A DNA stretch of 64,000 nucleotides, taken from Limonium bicolor. Taxonomy: Eukaryota > Streptophyta > Magnoliopsida > Caryophyllales > Plumbaginaceae. A model generated the notes under the pieces. The model was not told the origin of the DNA and ran no database searches. It saw nothing but the letters and a program-made list of their open reading frames with translations. Shown one piece after another: positions 32,200 through 43,212 of the stretch. A program made the translations under genes and the position numbers. Each line of letters opens with the position of its first letter. Within the stretch, counting starts at the first letter, position 1. The DNA is taken from assembly GCA_023374045.1 (NCBI GenBank), contig CM041780.1, positions 29,940,337-30,004,336 on the forward strand. Reading direction: 5' to 3'.

Positions 32200-34129
32200 A
32201 TAGTTAATTTATTTTGGCCTTTAAGGCCCCTTCCAACCATGTTTAATTAATACCAGTTGGGCGTCATGTTAAGACAACCCAATAACCTCACCATTGACAG
32301 TAGTCCTCCCGTACACACAAAGGTGCTCATTTCGCCAGAGGTCCGGAGGCCCCTGACTATTCTCTTATGTCTCGTAAGACGTCCATAGAAAAGGCCGTAG
32401 CCACCTGACCCACGATCCAAATAGGGCTCGTTGGGTATAACCTGGAGCGGAATCCAATCGAAAACCCCTCAGTGATCACAACTGCGCAACCAAGTAGTTC
32501 GTAAACTACCGGGATTCCTCACCTCAACTCATACCATCTCTCTCTCATAATGTTTAAGATCTGCTCTTAGTCTTATGAAGAATATAATTATTAATTAGCT
32601 GCCCAATGGGTCTCACGCATACCTAGAAAGAATCTAGGTTGTATTCATGTTCGAGATCCATGCTCTAGAGACCGACAATGTCGTGACTCGTTTCCTAAGT
32701 GTTTTACTTAGGTTCCCATATACTTAATATTAATACTATGGTATTATATCAAGTAACCGTCTTGCTATCACAATAACGTATATGTATGTTTATATAAGTC
32801 GATCTATAGTCGACGTAGTGTTAGTCCCGTAGGACGCTCGTGCATAATAATTAATGCAGTAGCACACATAATCACATACATGTATCCAAAAACACTTAAC
32901 ACACAAGTGATATCAACCAAATCCAAGCCCAAGGAGTTTCCTTAGGACAACTCGGATCAAACCCCTTTACATACTGTTCACCAAGACCTAGGATGCGCAG
33001 TGTAGACCACTAGCTCGTCAAGCGCCCTCGTCTGTAGTATAATCTAAACGGTAATAAAACTATAAGTCAGTCTCCATGACTAACCACATCCAGTATCTCC
33101 GAATAACAAGTAACCCCGACAGTTCATCCCGTTTCCTACAGTTATTTGTTACGGGTTTCTCTAAACCGGTCGGCTTTGTTACTTAAAACTCGTATGTCAA
33201 AACATCTCGACTGTTAAGTTTAATACCTTATATTTCTTTTAATCTTATCCACCATCTAGTTTAGGTACATAACCTATAGTTGCATGTATGCATGCATTCT
33301 TATATTATATTGTATTATTCTTCATATTGTATCATTTTCCCACCATCCATTATAGTACATTGTATATATACTCCATTATATTAGCAAATAATATTGCATC
33401 CAAAAACTCATAACTTATAGTTTGTAACTATTTTTTGTAATAACCACCACCATTATATTATATGGTCTCCAACCATCTTATACATCCATCCTTATATACA
33501 TTATTCTTGTATATGTATATATTTACCACGTAGGTAAGTTTCGTGAGTTAATAACTCTTATATATATGTTACATTTATCATCTTATATAGATGATTTTCC
33601 CATTAGTTGTATTATATTATACACTTATATTAAGATTATTATCCTAATATTATGTAACATTTATGTTGTAATACTTACAACTCCTAAGGTTTATTCCATA
33701 AATACCTTAGTTATAAATCTCATTTATAGTTTGTCACATTATTTAATGTGAATATCCTTCCTTATATTAATTCCATCTAAACCATATAATTGTTATAACA
33801 TTTATAACATTATAGACCATAGTCCAAAATTCATTTTCCAACTCTTATATATTCGGTACAGCCCTTCAATTTATTTTAATTTCATTTTGACCACATAACA
33901 TTATGTAATGTTATACCATATACTAATATCATATATAGATTTTTTTCCTTTAATATATAACCTATAGTTTTATACAAAACTATTATATATTGCCGCATAG
34001 GCACTATAATTAAACCTTATTCTTTTTCCATAATCCATAGTTTCCTTATTACAAATTCACCCCATCATTTACCATTATATATATACCAATAATATAACAT
34101 TTTAACTTATAAAAGGGTATAAACTGAAG
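32200..34129. other. AT-rich part of LTR D without genes
   Basis: From about 33230 the sequence is over 70 percent A+T, with many TATA-, ATTATAT- and CATTATA-type runs. ORFs here are short and of low complexity. No element ends were found before 34130. Confidence 0.5.
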
Positions 34130-34439
34130 TGATAAGGTCCAAATGAGCATGTTTTATAGGTGTATTTCAATATATTATTAAACACTTTTCTTGCTCATTC
34201 TCCACTTATCTTAGCTTTTCTCTAGTTTATGTTTATGATGTCTTACAGATTTATAGGTTAAACATGAAAAAAGCCAAGCTAGAAGCAAAGAACATGAAGA
34301 GACGAACGCATAGCCGCAGACGGTTCAGAAAACGGAGTCAGAACGAAGATTTTACAAGGTTTGAAGTCATGTCCTAGCTTGGTTAAAACCTTCAAAGCTA
34401 GGACTACATATTAAGAAACTCCGGCTGAATTCAACATGT

Positions 34440-34691
34440 GTCCGGGACTTGTTCCAAGACTTAAGTCCCGGACCAAACACTTGAGAAACCAACGGATGAG
34501 ACAAAAACATGGTCCGGGACCTAACCCCAGTCCCAAGGCCCGGACCACAAGAGATTTCAGAACCGAGGACTTTTTCAGCACATTGGTCCGGGACCTATGT
34601 CCTTGTTCAAGGCCCGGACCACTCACAATGCTTAAACCGACAGTTTTTATTACATTATGGTCCGGGACCTACTCTTGCCAAGTCCCGGACC
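34440..34691. repeat. Four-unit 36-bp inverted-repeat array in Athila-like U3
   Basis: Units at 34440-34474, 34511-34546, 34585-34620 and 34659-34691. The complete ones are 36 bp and starts are 71-74 bp apart. Arms are GGTCCGGGACYT and (A/G)(G)TCCCGGACC or GGCCCGGACC. Apart from the last unit's shorter loop this is the same design as at 8649-8902 in a different retrotransposon lineage. Spacers contain ACCGAGGACTTTTTCAGCA and ACCGACAGTTTTTATTA, resembling the Tekay spacers. Confidence 0.92.
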
Positions 34692-34907
34692 AATTTCACA
34701 GAATTCGCACGCGGACTCCAGCAGAAAGGGACGCGACTAGTCTTCTCCTTCCTCGCGTCGCTCTGCAAATGGATTTTCTTATCCATCTACTCCACCGCAC
34801 AGCCTACCTTAAATCACTCCAGATCTTTGTCCCCTCTGCAATAAATGAAGCACTCAGCAATCAATGCTAAAGACAATTAAAACGTACGGATCTGCCTCCT
34901 CAATCTC

Positions 34908-34915
34908 TATATAAA
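34908..34915 (+). promoter_or_regulatory. Predicted TATA box of the Athila-like LTR (element 2)
   Basis: TATATAAA in CTCTATATAAACCAAC, about 215 bp after the array, same context as 12986-12993. The 3' LTR reads CTCTATAAAACC at this place. Confidence 0.65.
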
Positions 34916-35897
34916 CCAACACTGCAACTGCAAAATACAGACACATACGTACGACCAGAGGCTGAGAAAAATCACAAAACAGCTCCACACTCCATTCTCT
35001 TCCAATTAATTCCTCCCGTATCACCACACTTCTCCATCTTCTATTTATTTTACCATTTCACCTCATTCACGTACGTACTCAAACAGAAGCAGTTATTTAC
35101 AAAGAGAGAAAAGAGGCAGGCGAGAGCAGACCCGTTATTCGCAGCAGTTCCTGAATAATGTCTATTTCAATCTCTACTCTGTTTTTATTTCTGTCAATGC
35201 TGAGTAATCTCATAATTGTGCTTAGGATGGGTGTTTAACCCAAAATAACTCAGCGTATTTATAATACCGAGTTTGCTTATAAATATTTGTTTTGTCTCTC
35301 TCTATTATTAAATGTTTAAGAACTGATCATTTTTACTCATTTACGGTTTCTCTAATTTCAATGATTTTGTAAAATTAGAGAATAGACCACAAAGAGAGAC
35401 AAACGTTAGATTTATTCTCCTTGATTAGCAGATAAAATCCATCGCTGTTATAAAAAGAATTCTCACTTAAAGCTAATTAATGATTTTAGACTTTTTCTGA
35501 TTGTAAGAAGTTTAATGAATTAATTAAGAGCTGTCCTTATCTATGATTTAGAAAGGTCACAAGATAAAATTCTTAACAGACAAATAAGAGCAAACTAGGA
35601 TTATAATTATTATCTGAGTTATATTTGGGCGATTTCACCTTCCTTAGCACAGTTTCCATCCACTTAATCCACAACCGTTTTTACTGTTTTTATTGTTTCT
35701 TTAATAATCCAACAACAAAATCAAGCTTGCCTCCGGCTAAACCCCTTTTACAGTTTTTAGTAACTACCTAAACTAGGATAATTAAACAATCTCCTTGTGG
35801 ATACGACACTTGTTTTACTACTACGAATAGGTACACTTGCCTAATAGTTTGTTAAATTCTATATTAATTACAGTGTAGTTTTATCCCAACAAGTTTT

Positions 35898-35915
35898 TGG
35901 CGCCGTTGCCGGGGA
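35898..35915 (+). other. Primer-binding site, tRNA-Asp type (element 2)
   Basis: TGGCGCCGTTGCCGGGGA, identical to 13969-13986, 6 bp after the LTR. Confidence 0.93.
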
Positions 35916-36555
35916 GATTGATTCCATCAATTTCCCTAGTTTCCGGTAGTTCACTAGCTATATTATAATTATCTGTTAATCTTAAAAAAAAAGTAAGTAA
36001 AAAAAAACTGTCAACCACGGACATCTGAATTGGACATCGGACTTCTAACCTGACTTGGACATTTGACTTTGGACTCTGGACATCTAACTACTAACTTGTT
36101 AATATTATTGTCATTTCGTTCCATTGTCATTTCTTACCATTGTCCTTAATTTTCTGTACAGTATTTATTACCTTAAAATTTCCAGTACAGTATTTATTAC
36201 CTTCAAATTTCCAGTATACTAACTACTAACTTAAAATTTCTGTACTTAATATTATTGTACATTTAATATTCCATTGTCCTTAACATTTCATATTCCAGTG
36301 TCCTTAACATTTCATATTCCATTGTCCATTTAATTTTCTGTACATTAACCACTAACTTATAATTTCTGTCTCTAACTCCTAACTTGTAAATTCCCTTGTC
36401 ACTTATTTTCTGTCATTTTACTCTTGTTTTAAAAAAAAAAAAGAAAAAAATATATCAGAGTTGTTTATTAGACTAACCAATATCTTTGCCTTTCTTATTT
36501 TATTTCTAACTAATTTTGCAGTTTCTGCAAACCACAAGTTATCTTCTGTGCATGC

Positions 36556-37739
36556 CAAATACTCGAACCCTCTCCACCAATCAGTCCGAGCCCCGAACCC
36601 GAGCGTACTTTATCAAGCGCACAGAAACCTGAGAAACCAAGCCATGGCCAATAACGAAGTTATAAATGAAATAACCATGCAATTCAGCCAGAACACCGTG
36701 CCTCTCTGATACCACCAACCGAACACCGAAGGAAGAGCATCAGCTATAGTTCTCCCTGAACTAACACCAGAAGAAGCCGGACGATGGGTTTTCAAAACCC
36801 ACTACATCACCGCCGTCCGGGATCTAGGCAAGTTTAGTGGAGCAACCCAGATGAAGCCCCAAATCATCTGAGTCTCTTCCTAGACTTCTGCAATTCCTTT
36901 GGTCACCGGCAACGTCAAAGAGAGAATTCGACTCCAACTATTTCCTCATTCGTTGTCGGATTCAGCAAACCGGTGGTATCGAAGCCTTCCCTCCCGATCA
37001 ATCACCACATGGCTTCAGATGGCCCAAAAATTCCTTGCCAAATACTACCCAACCAGTAGAACGAGGCAATTGATCGGTGAAATCAATACTTTCTGTCAGG
37101 AGCCGGGAGAAACGTTGTACGACGCATGGGACAGATTTAAAGATATGCTAATGAAGTGTTCCCACCATGGTCTTGACGATCAATCCCTCTGCCTGTCCTT
37201 CTTCAACGGTCTGGATGATGGGAACCGACTACTCGTCAATTCCTCTGCAGGAGGGAGTTTCATGATGAAATCTCCTAAAGAAGGAATGGACCTTCTCGAA
37301 ACTGACGAGCAATACGAGACAGTGGACGAGATCCAAAGGAAGAACGCCACGAGCAGCAGGCCTACTCCACGTCGAGCCTACAGATCATTTATCGGCTCAG
37401 ATCTCGTCCCTTACAAAGATGGTGGAGAAGCTAACGACATCACAAAACGAAATTGTAAAAACAATAGCTTCCCCACCTACAAGTTCGTCGTCAGTTCCAC
37501 CTACAGAAGGATGTGCCATATGCGCCGGTCCTCATGAAACCCCTCAGTGCGAAGGTAAAGGACAGTACGAGGAAGCAAACTTCATAGGAAACCGTCCCGG
37601 TAATTCCTACAACAACAACTTCAACAACAACTATCCATGGAGAAATCACCCGAATTTCTCATGGAAGAATAATGATCAAAACCAAGGAGAACAACAATTC
37701 AAATACCTATCAGGGGAACAGACCCCAACCAAATTCTAA
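36556..37739 (+). pseudogene. Athila-like gag, element 2
   Basis: Starts near MPNTRTLSTNQSEPRT (36556); the frame slips several times before 36899. An unbroken run from 36899 holds the gag core: ERIRLQLFPHSLSDSANRWY, then LPSRSITTWLQMAQKFLAKY, FCQEPGETLYDAWDRFKD and LSFFNGLDDGNRLLV. The frame shifts again near 37420, and the zinc knuckle CAICAGPHETPQC lies at about 37516-37554 with an Asn-rich stretch (NSYNNNFNNNYPW) behind it. It would build the particle shell and bind RNA. Confidence 0.88.
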
Positions 37740-37841
37740 CATGGGTTATCGAGCACTAGGTGCCCCTCCTGGTTTCCAGCAGCAGCACAACAACAACTAA
37801 CCACAACCTCTTCTGATCCAAATGAGGAATTCAGGAACTTA

Positions 37842-39221
37842 ATGAAAGGATTCGTGACTACGACCCACACCAGGCTCGTGGATCAAGAAGCCACTAACAG
37901 AAGGGTTGAAGCCCAGATACAGCAAACCAACCAACAGTTGGAGCAAATCAGTCAGCAGCTTGCACAAAGGCCACCCGGTGCCTTCCCTAGTCAGCCAGAT
38001 CCAAATCCAAGGGAACAGGCCAAAGCAGTAACGTTAAGAAGTGGTAGGCCGCTCAACTCACCTCTTCCCCGAGATGATTCTGATAATCAAGAGCAGCAAG
38101 CTCATGAACCTCAAGAAAATCCAGAAGAAGAACAGGAAGATGCTGAAGAAGCCTCCCCTCCTACAAAAAATATTCCCGAAGAGAAGGAGTCCCCTGAATC
38201 TACTCCTTCCTCTCTCACTAAAATCCTTCCCCCACTTCCTTTTCCAAACAGAATGAGAAAGAAAAATTTAGATGAACAGTTTGGAAAGTTTCTGTCTCAC
38301 TTCAAGAAACTGACGATCAATATTCCTTTTGCCGATGCTTTAAAACAAATGCCCATATACGCAAAGTTCATGAAGGATATCATCACCAACAAAAGATCGT
38401 TGCAGGAAGTGGAAACTGTACACCTTACACAGGAAGTGTCAGCAGTACTTCTCAAAAGTCTTCCTCCAAAACTTGGAGACCCAGGTTTGCCAATTATTCC
38501 ATGTTCAATTGATAATGTTGATTGTGGTAGTGGGTTATGTGATCTAGGAGCTAGTATCAATTTAATGCCACTCTCAACTTTCAACAAACTTAAGATTGGT
38601 AAATGCGAACCAACTTCTATTCAATTACAATTAGCAGATAGATCTTTAGTATTCCCAAAAGGAATAATAGAAGATTTGATTGTTACTGTAGGAACCTTTG
38701 TGTTCCCCGCTGATTTTATTGTAATTGACATGGAAGAAGACACTAGGGTGCCCTTAATCTTAGGACGACCTTTCATGAGAACTGCTAGAGCACTAATCGA
38801 TGTTGAAAAAGGAAAAATCATTTTAAGGCTGCATAACGAAACTCTAGAATACGACATGTCTAAGGTTATAAAGAAACCCGCTCATTTAGAAGATACTTTT
38901 TCCATAGATATTGTCGACTCTATTGTGCAGGATAATTTATCTGCTATTATTCGTAATGACGCTCTTGAAAATGCTTTGTCTGAAATCTGTGATAACCGAT
39001 TAGTGTACCCTGACACAATCCAAATGGTAGCAGCTCTGGATAGAGTAAAATCATACAAGAAATCACGCTACCCACCACCAGAACCATTAGAGCTATCTAC
39101 TCAGAAGTTACCACCATCCATTGAACAACCCCCTCTCGTAGATCTGAAACAATTGCCATCACATCTGAAGTATGTTTATCTTTCTGATTTTGTACTTTGC
39201 CTGTTATTTCTTCATCTCTAA
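37842..39221 (+). CDS. Athila-like gag linker and aspartic protease, element 2
   Basis: 459-codon open frame. A Gln-rich segment (TNQQLEQISQQLAQRPPGAF) is followed directly by NPREQAKAVTLRSGRPL, with none of the extra segment found in element 1. Next come an acidic linker, LPPLPFPNRMRKKNLDEQFG, and the protease around SGLCDLGASINLMPLSTF (about 38530-38583) with its partner ILGRPFMRTARALIDV. The protease cleaves the polyprotein. The frame ends at LFLHL where a shift leads into RT. Confidence 0.9.
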   Translation: MKGFVTTTHTRLVDQEATNRRVEAQIQQTNQQLEQISQQLAQRPPGAFPSQPDPNPREQAKAVTLRSGRPLNSPLPRDDSDNQEQQAHEPQENPEEEQEDAEEASPPTKNIPEEKESPESTPSSLTKILPPLPFPNRMRKKNLDEQFGKFLSHFKKLTINIPFADALKQMPIYAKFMKDIITNKRSLQEVETVHLTQEVSAVLLKSLPPKLGDPGLPIIPCSIDNVDCGSGLCDLGASINLMPLSTFNKLKIGKCEPTSIQLQLADRSLVFPKGIIEDLIVTVGTFVFPADFIVIDMEEDTRVPLILGRPFMRTARALIDVEKGKIILRLHNETLEYDMSKVIKKPAHLEDTFSIDIVDSIVQDNLSAIIRNDALENALSEICDNRLVYPDTIQMVAALDRVKSYKKSRYPPPEPLELSTQKLPPSIEQPPLVDLKQLPSHLKYVYLSDFVLCLLFLHL

Positions 39222-40704
39222 CAAGTACACAGGAAGAACAGCTTGTGAAGATCCTTCAGAGCCACAAGAAGGCAATAGGCTGGTCCATTTCGGACATCAA
39301 AGGTATCAACCCCCATTTCTGCACACATCACATATACATGGAAGATACCTACAAGCCTTTAGTCCAACCACAGAGAAGGCTGAATCCCAACATGAAAGAA
39401 GTAGTAAAGAAAGAAGTGCTCAAACTTCTCGACGCCGGGATAATCTACTCCATCTCCGACAGCAAATGGGTGAGCCCCGTTCAAGTGGTCCCGAAAAAAG
39501 GAGGTCTCACTGTGGTCCCCAACGACAAAGGTGATCTAATTCCTCAGAGAACCACGACGGGATGGAGAGTCTGCATCGATTACAGGAAACTGAACAGCGC
39601 AACGCGGAAGGACCACTTCCCTTACCTTTCATCGATCAGATGCTTGAAAGATTGGCCGGGCAAGATTACTACTGCTTCCTGGATGGTTATTCAGGATACT
39701 TTCAAATACCCATTGCCTCTGAAGACCAAGACAAACCACATTCACATGCCCGTACGGGACATTTGCATATAATCGGATGCCTTTTGGTCTATGCAATGCC
39801 CCAGCACATTCCAAAGATGCATGATGGCAATCTTCAGCGACTATCTTGAGAAGAGCATCGAAGTCTTCATGGACGACTTCTCTGTCTTTGGTCCCACTTT
39901 GAATCTGTCTAATAATCTGGATGCCATCCTCCGATGTGAAGAAACTAACCTTGTGCTTAACTGGGAAAAATGCCATTTCATGGTTAAAGAAGGAATAGTT
40001 CTTGGGCATAAAATATCTTCAAAGGCATTGAAGTCGACAGAGCCAAGGTCGAAGTTATTGAAAAATTACCACCACCATCGACGGTAAAAGACATCAGAAG
40101 TTTCCTTGGCCATGCTGGGTTCTATAGAAGGTTTATTAAGGATTTCTCCAAAATTTCAAAACCTCTATGTGAACTCCTAGCTAAAGACGTCAAGTTCGAC
40201 TTCAATGACAAATGCCTACAAGCCTTCAACACATTAAAGAATGCCTCATCTGCTCCCATTGTGATATCACCAGACTGGAGCCTTCCATTTGAAATTATGT
40301 GCGACGCCAGCGACTTTGCCGTGGGTGCCGCTTTATGCCAAAAGAAGGAGAAGATCTTGAGAACCATCTACTATGCAAGTAGAACCCTCAACGACGCTCA
40401 GAAGAATTATTCAACTACTGAGAAGGAACTTCTAGCAGTAGTCTTTGCTCTGGATAAATTCCGATCATACTCTTGGGAGCAAAGTCATAATTCACACCGA
40501 TCACTCTGCTCTGAGGTATCTATTTGCCAAAGAAGATGCCAAACCCCGACTCCTCCGGTGGATACTCCTACTACAGAATTTGAGATTGAAATCAGAGACA
40601 AGCCAGGAGTGCAGAATGTAGTAGCAGACCACCTATCTCGCATAGAGGCACCAAGTGATGGCACTTCCATCAATGAATTCTTTCCAGATGAGTGCGTTTT
40701 ATGA
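39197..40704 (+). pseudogene. Athila-like reverse transcriptase and RNase H, element 2
   Basis: RT starts after STQEEQLVKILQSHKKAIGW. The frame at 39197-39640 has WVSPVQVVPKKGG, the Athila-type RTTTGWRVCIDYRKLNSATR and KDHFP. It then shifts to the frame with FIDQMLERLAGQDYYCFLDG (39562-39849), and again before FMDDFSVFG (FMDD at 39866-39877), the metal-binding catalytic site. RNase H follows at 40261-40704: [46 protein letters not shown]. At least four frameshifts. Together these copy the RNA into DNA. Confidence 0.9.
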
Positions 40705-40862
40705 TTGGTGACACCGGTGAACCATGGTACGCTGACATGGCCAACTACCTCGCACGAGGAGTAATACCACACGGCTAACCTACCAACAGAAAAAGAAGTT
40801 CTTTTCGATGTAAGCATTATTACTGGGAGGATCCTCTCCTTTTCAAGGTCTGTGCAGACGGG

Positions 40863-41935
40863 ATGGTGAGACGATGTGTGCCCCAAGATGAAATCCACAG
40901 CATTCTACGACATTGTCACTCTCTTGAAGCAGGAGGACATCATGGGCCAGCTCGAACAGCGGCTAAGGTACTTCAATCAGGTTTCTTCTGGAAAACCTTA
41001 CATAAAGACTGTCATTCCTTTGTAGCCTCCTGCGATGAGTGCCAAAGACTTGGGAACACCTCCAGAAAACACGAAATGCCTCTCAACATCATACTCGAGG
41101 TGGAACCTTTCGACGTGTGGGGTATTGACTTCATGGGTCCTTTCCTTCGTCTTGTTCGAACCTTTTCATATTGGTGGCAGTCGACTATGTCACTAAATGG
41201 GTGGAAGCTATCGCCTCTCCCACAAATGATGCAAAGGTAGTACTCAGGTTCTTGAAGAGGAACATATTTACACGATTTGGAGTCCCACGTGCTATCATCA
41301 GTGACCAAGGATCCCACTTCTGCAATAAGCAATTCACAGCCTTGATGACCAAATATGGAGTGAGACATAAGGTAGCCTTGCCTTATCACCCTCAAACAAA
41401 TGGCCAGGCTGAAGTCTCTAACCGAGAATTGAAGTGGATCCTACAAAAGACGGTTAATTCTTCCCGAAAAGATTGGTCCCTGAAGCTGGATGATGCACTC
41501 TGGGCATATAGGACAGCTTACAAGACACCCATCGGCATGTCCCCATATCGACTAGTCTTCGGCAAAGCTTGTCATTTACCAGTCGAGCTCGTGCACAAAT
41601 CATTCTGGGCCGTGAAAGCCCTCAACTTTGATCTTCTAAGAGCAGGTGACAAAAGGAAATTCCAGCTCACTGAATTAGAAGAATTTCGAGGATGCCTATG
41701 AAAATAACCGAATCTACAAAGAGAAAGCCAAGAAGTGGCATGACAAGATGATCCTAAAAAGGGAATTCCATGAGGGAGATTTGGTTCTGTTGTACAACTC
41801 CAGGTTAAAGTTGTTTCCGGGTAAACTCAAATCCTATTGGGCTGGACCATTTACTGTCTCCAAGGTCACCCCGTATGGATCCGTTGAGTGGTAGATTCGA
41901 AAAAACACACGTTCATGGTCAATGGATCTAGACTA
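40863..41935 (+). pseudogene. Athila-like integrase, element 2
   Basis: Zinc-binding HHCC motif (HCHSLEAGGHHG ... CDECQRLG, 40914-41050), then [10 protein letters not shown], a frame change near 41171, [14 protein letters not shown], the [15 protein letters not shown] region and [16 protein letters not shown], giving the D,D,E catalytic set. After 41701 the frame is lost, but homologous C-terminal sequence ([17 protein letters not shown]) continues to about 41930. No chromodomain, as expected for this lineage. Confidence 0.9.
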
Positions 41936-43201
41936 AAGCATTACCAGGGTGGTAATCTCGAGACAGTTGATGCTCGCACAATAAACCTACATGATACTCA
42001 GATTTGAGTACACTTCAAAGCGTCTAGCCAAAGACGTTAAACAAGGGCAGCTTTCCGGGAGGCAACCCGGACGAACTTATCTTTATTGCTTTTATGCTTT
42101 TTAATTTTCAGGTTCTTTCATTTTTTTTTGCTAACTTTAACCCCGTTTGTAGTATGGTTGCTTCTAGTGTCTTATGCAGGTGCAATTTCATGTCTACACC
42201 GCAACCAAGCTACGCTACTTGAGGCTGAAGCTCAAGTGTGGGGGAATTCCAATACACGCCAGCAAAAATAATCTCAGGGGAGTACCAGTTTCTTTACTTA
42301 TGCTTTTATTTAAATAAAATGCAGAGGAGAATTTATATGCTTAAATGAATATTCGTGAGCTTCGTGTTCTCTCTATTTTATCTATACCGAAAAGGCCTTC
42401 TGAAACTTTCCCTTGTTTTTCTGGTGAACAATGGACATTGTTCAATTAAGTGTGGGGGAGTGTCCTTTTCGGTGACATTTTATGCTAAATGCTTAATCTC
42501 TCTGCTTATCTTGCGTTTGTTCAAATTCAATATCATGGACCCTTATATGTGGGTTGTTCTCTTTAGGAATAAATATTGTTATGAATTGTGGGATAAATGG
42601 ATAAATGGTACATAAAATTAAAAATTTTAAAATTTTGATTACTTTTGAGGAGCATTTTTATGCGGTGTGACCAAATGATCTGAAATGGATGGATTTTTAT
42701 TACTCAGGGGTTCCTTCTGTCTTCTTTCTTAGGGATTGCTAAGGGGTGCTTCTCTGTCAAAAAAAAAATAAAATAATAAGGGACTTGTGAGACACCATTG
42801 GTAACCAACAAAGAGAGTTGAGTGTTCTTAAATACAAAGGGCTTGATGCCTACATATTATCTTCTCATCTTATGCAAAAGTGAAACAAATGCATAATCTA
42901 TTTCCCTTTTGTTTTCTCCTCAATGCCCATTCTTGAGAGAAGTTGGCCATGGTAAAAGTTCTCAAAGTCACCTTAAATCAAGAAGCATTGAAGTACTCCG
43001 GATCATACCCCGAAACTCTAATTTTTATTTTTGCCCTGAGTACACCTATGCCACCAGTAGGTGATGGATCACACTCCTCTTAAAAGTTTAAAGATCATGT
43101 ACTATTGACTTTTTATCCTACCCTTCATAATAGTATTTGTTAATATTGAGCATTCCCTACTTATATGGGTACATGGTTTTGCTTGAGGACAAGCAAAAGG
43201 T
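41936..43201 (+). other. Athila-like 3' untranslated region, element 2
   Basis: It carries AGCGTCTAGCCAAAGACGTTAAA and CAGCTTTCCGGGAGGCAACCC, two AAGTGTGGGGG-like tracts (about 42234 and 42448) and the GAACAATG/CATTGTTC hairpin at 42426-42443. It is very similar to 17182-18379. No env-like ORF. Confidence 0.8.
42426..42443 (+). promoter_or_regulatory. Hairpin preceding an internal polypurine-like tract (element 2)
   Basis: GAACAATG, loop GA, CATTGTTC, then AATTAAGTGTGGGGGAG. Counterpart of 17603-17622. Confidence 0.55.
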
Positions 43202-43212
43202 AAGTGTGGGGG
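43202..43212 (+). other. Polypurine tract, Athila-like element 2
   Basis: AAGTGTGGGGG directly before the TGTGATAAG start of the 3' LTR. Confidence 0.85.

Larger units (their letters stand above)
34130..35891 (+). repeat. Athila-like 5' LTR (element 2)
   Basis: Begins TGATAAGGTCC, lacking the first TG seen in the 3' copy (TGTGATAAGTGTCC), and ends TTTATCCCAACA. Contains the GGTCCGGGAC array, a TATATAAA and the shared right-hand block. Confidence 0.92.

Noticed and set aside
34436..34870. 144-residue ORF in the element 2 LTR
   Set aside because: Encoded by the GGTCCGGGAC array and U3; the 3' LTR copy has gaps that change the frame, and it has no promoter upstream.
41936..43201. Env-like gene expected after integrase in Athila elements
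   Set aside because: Only short frames remain (61-86 residues) without signal peptide or fusion-type features, and the sequence matches the non-coding 3' region of element 1.
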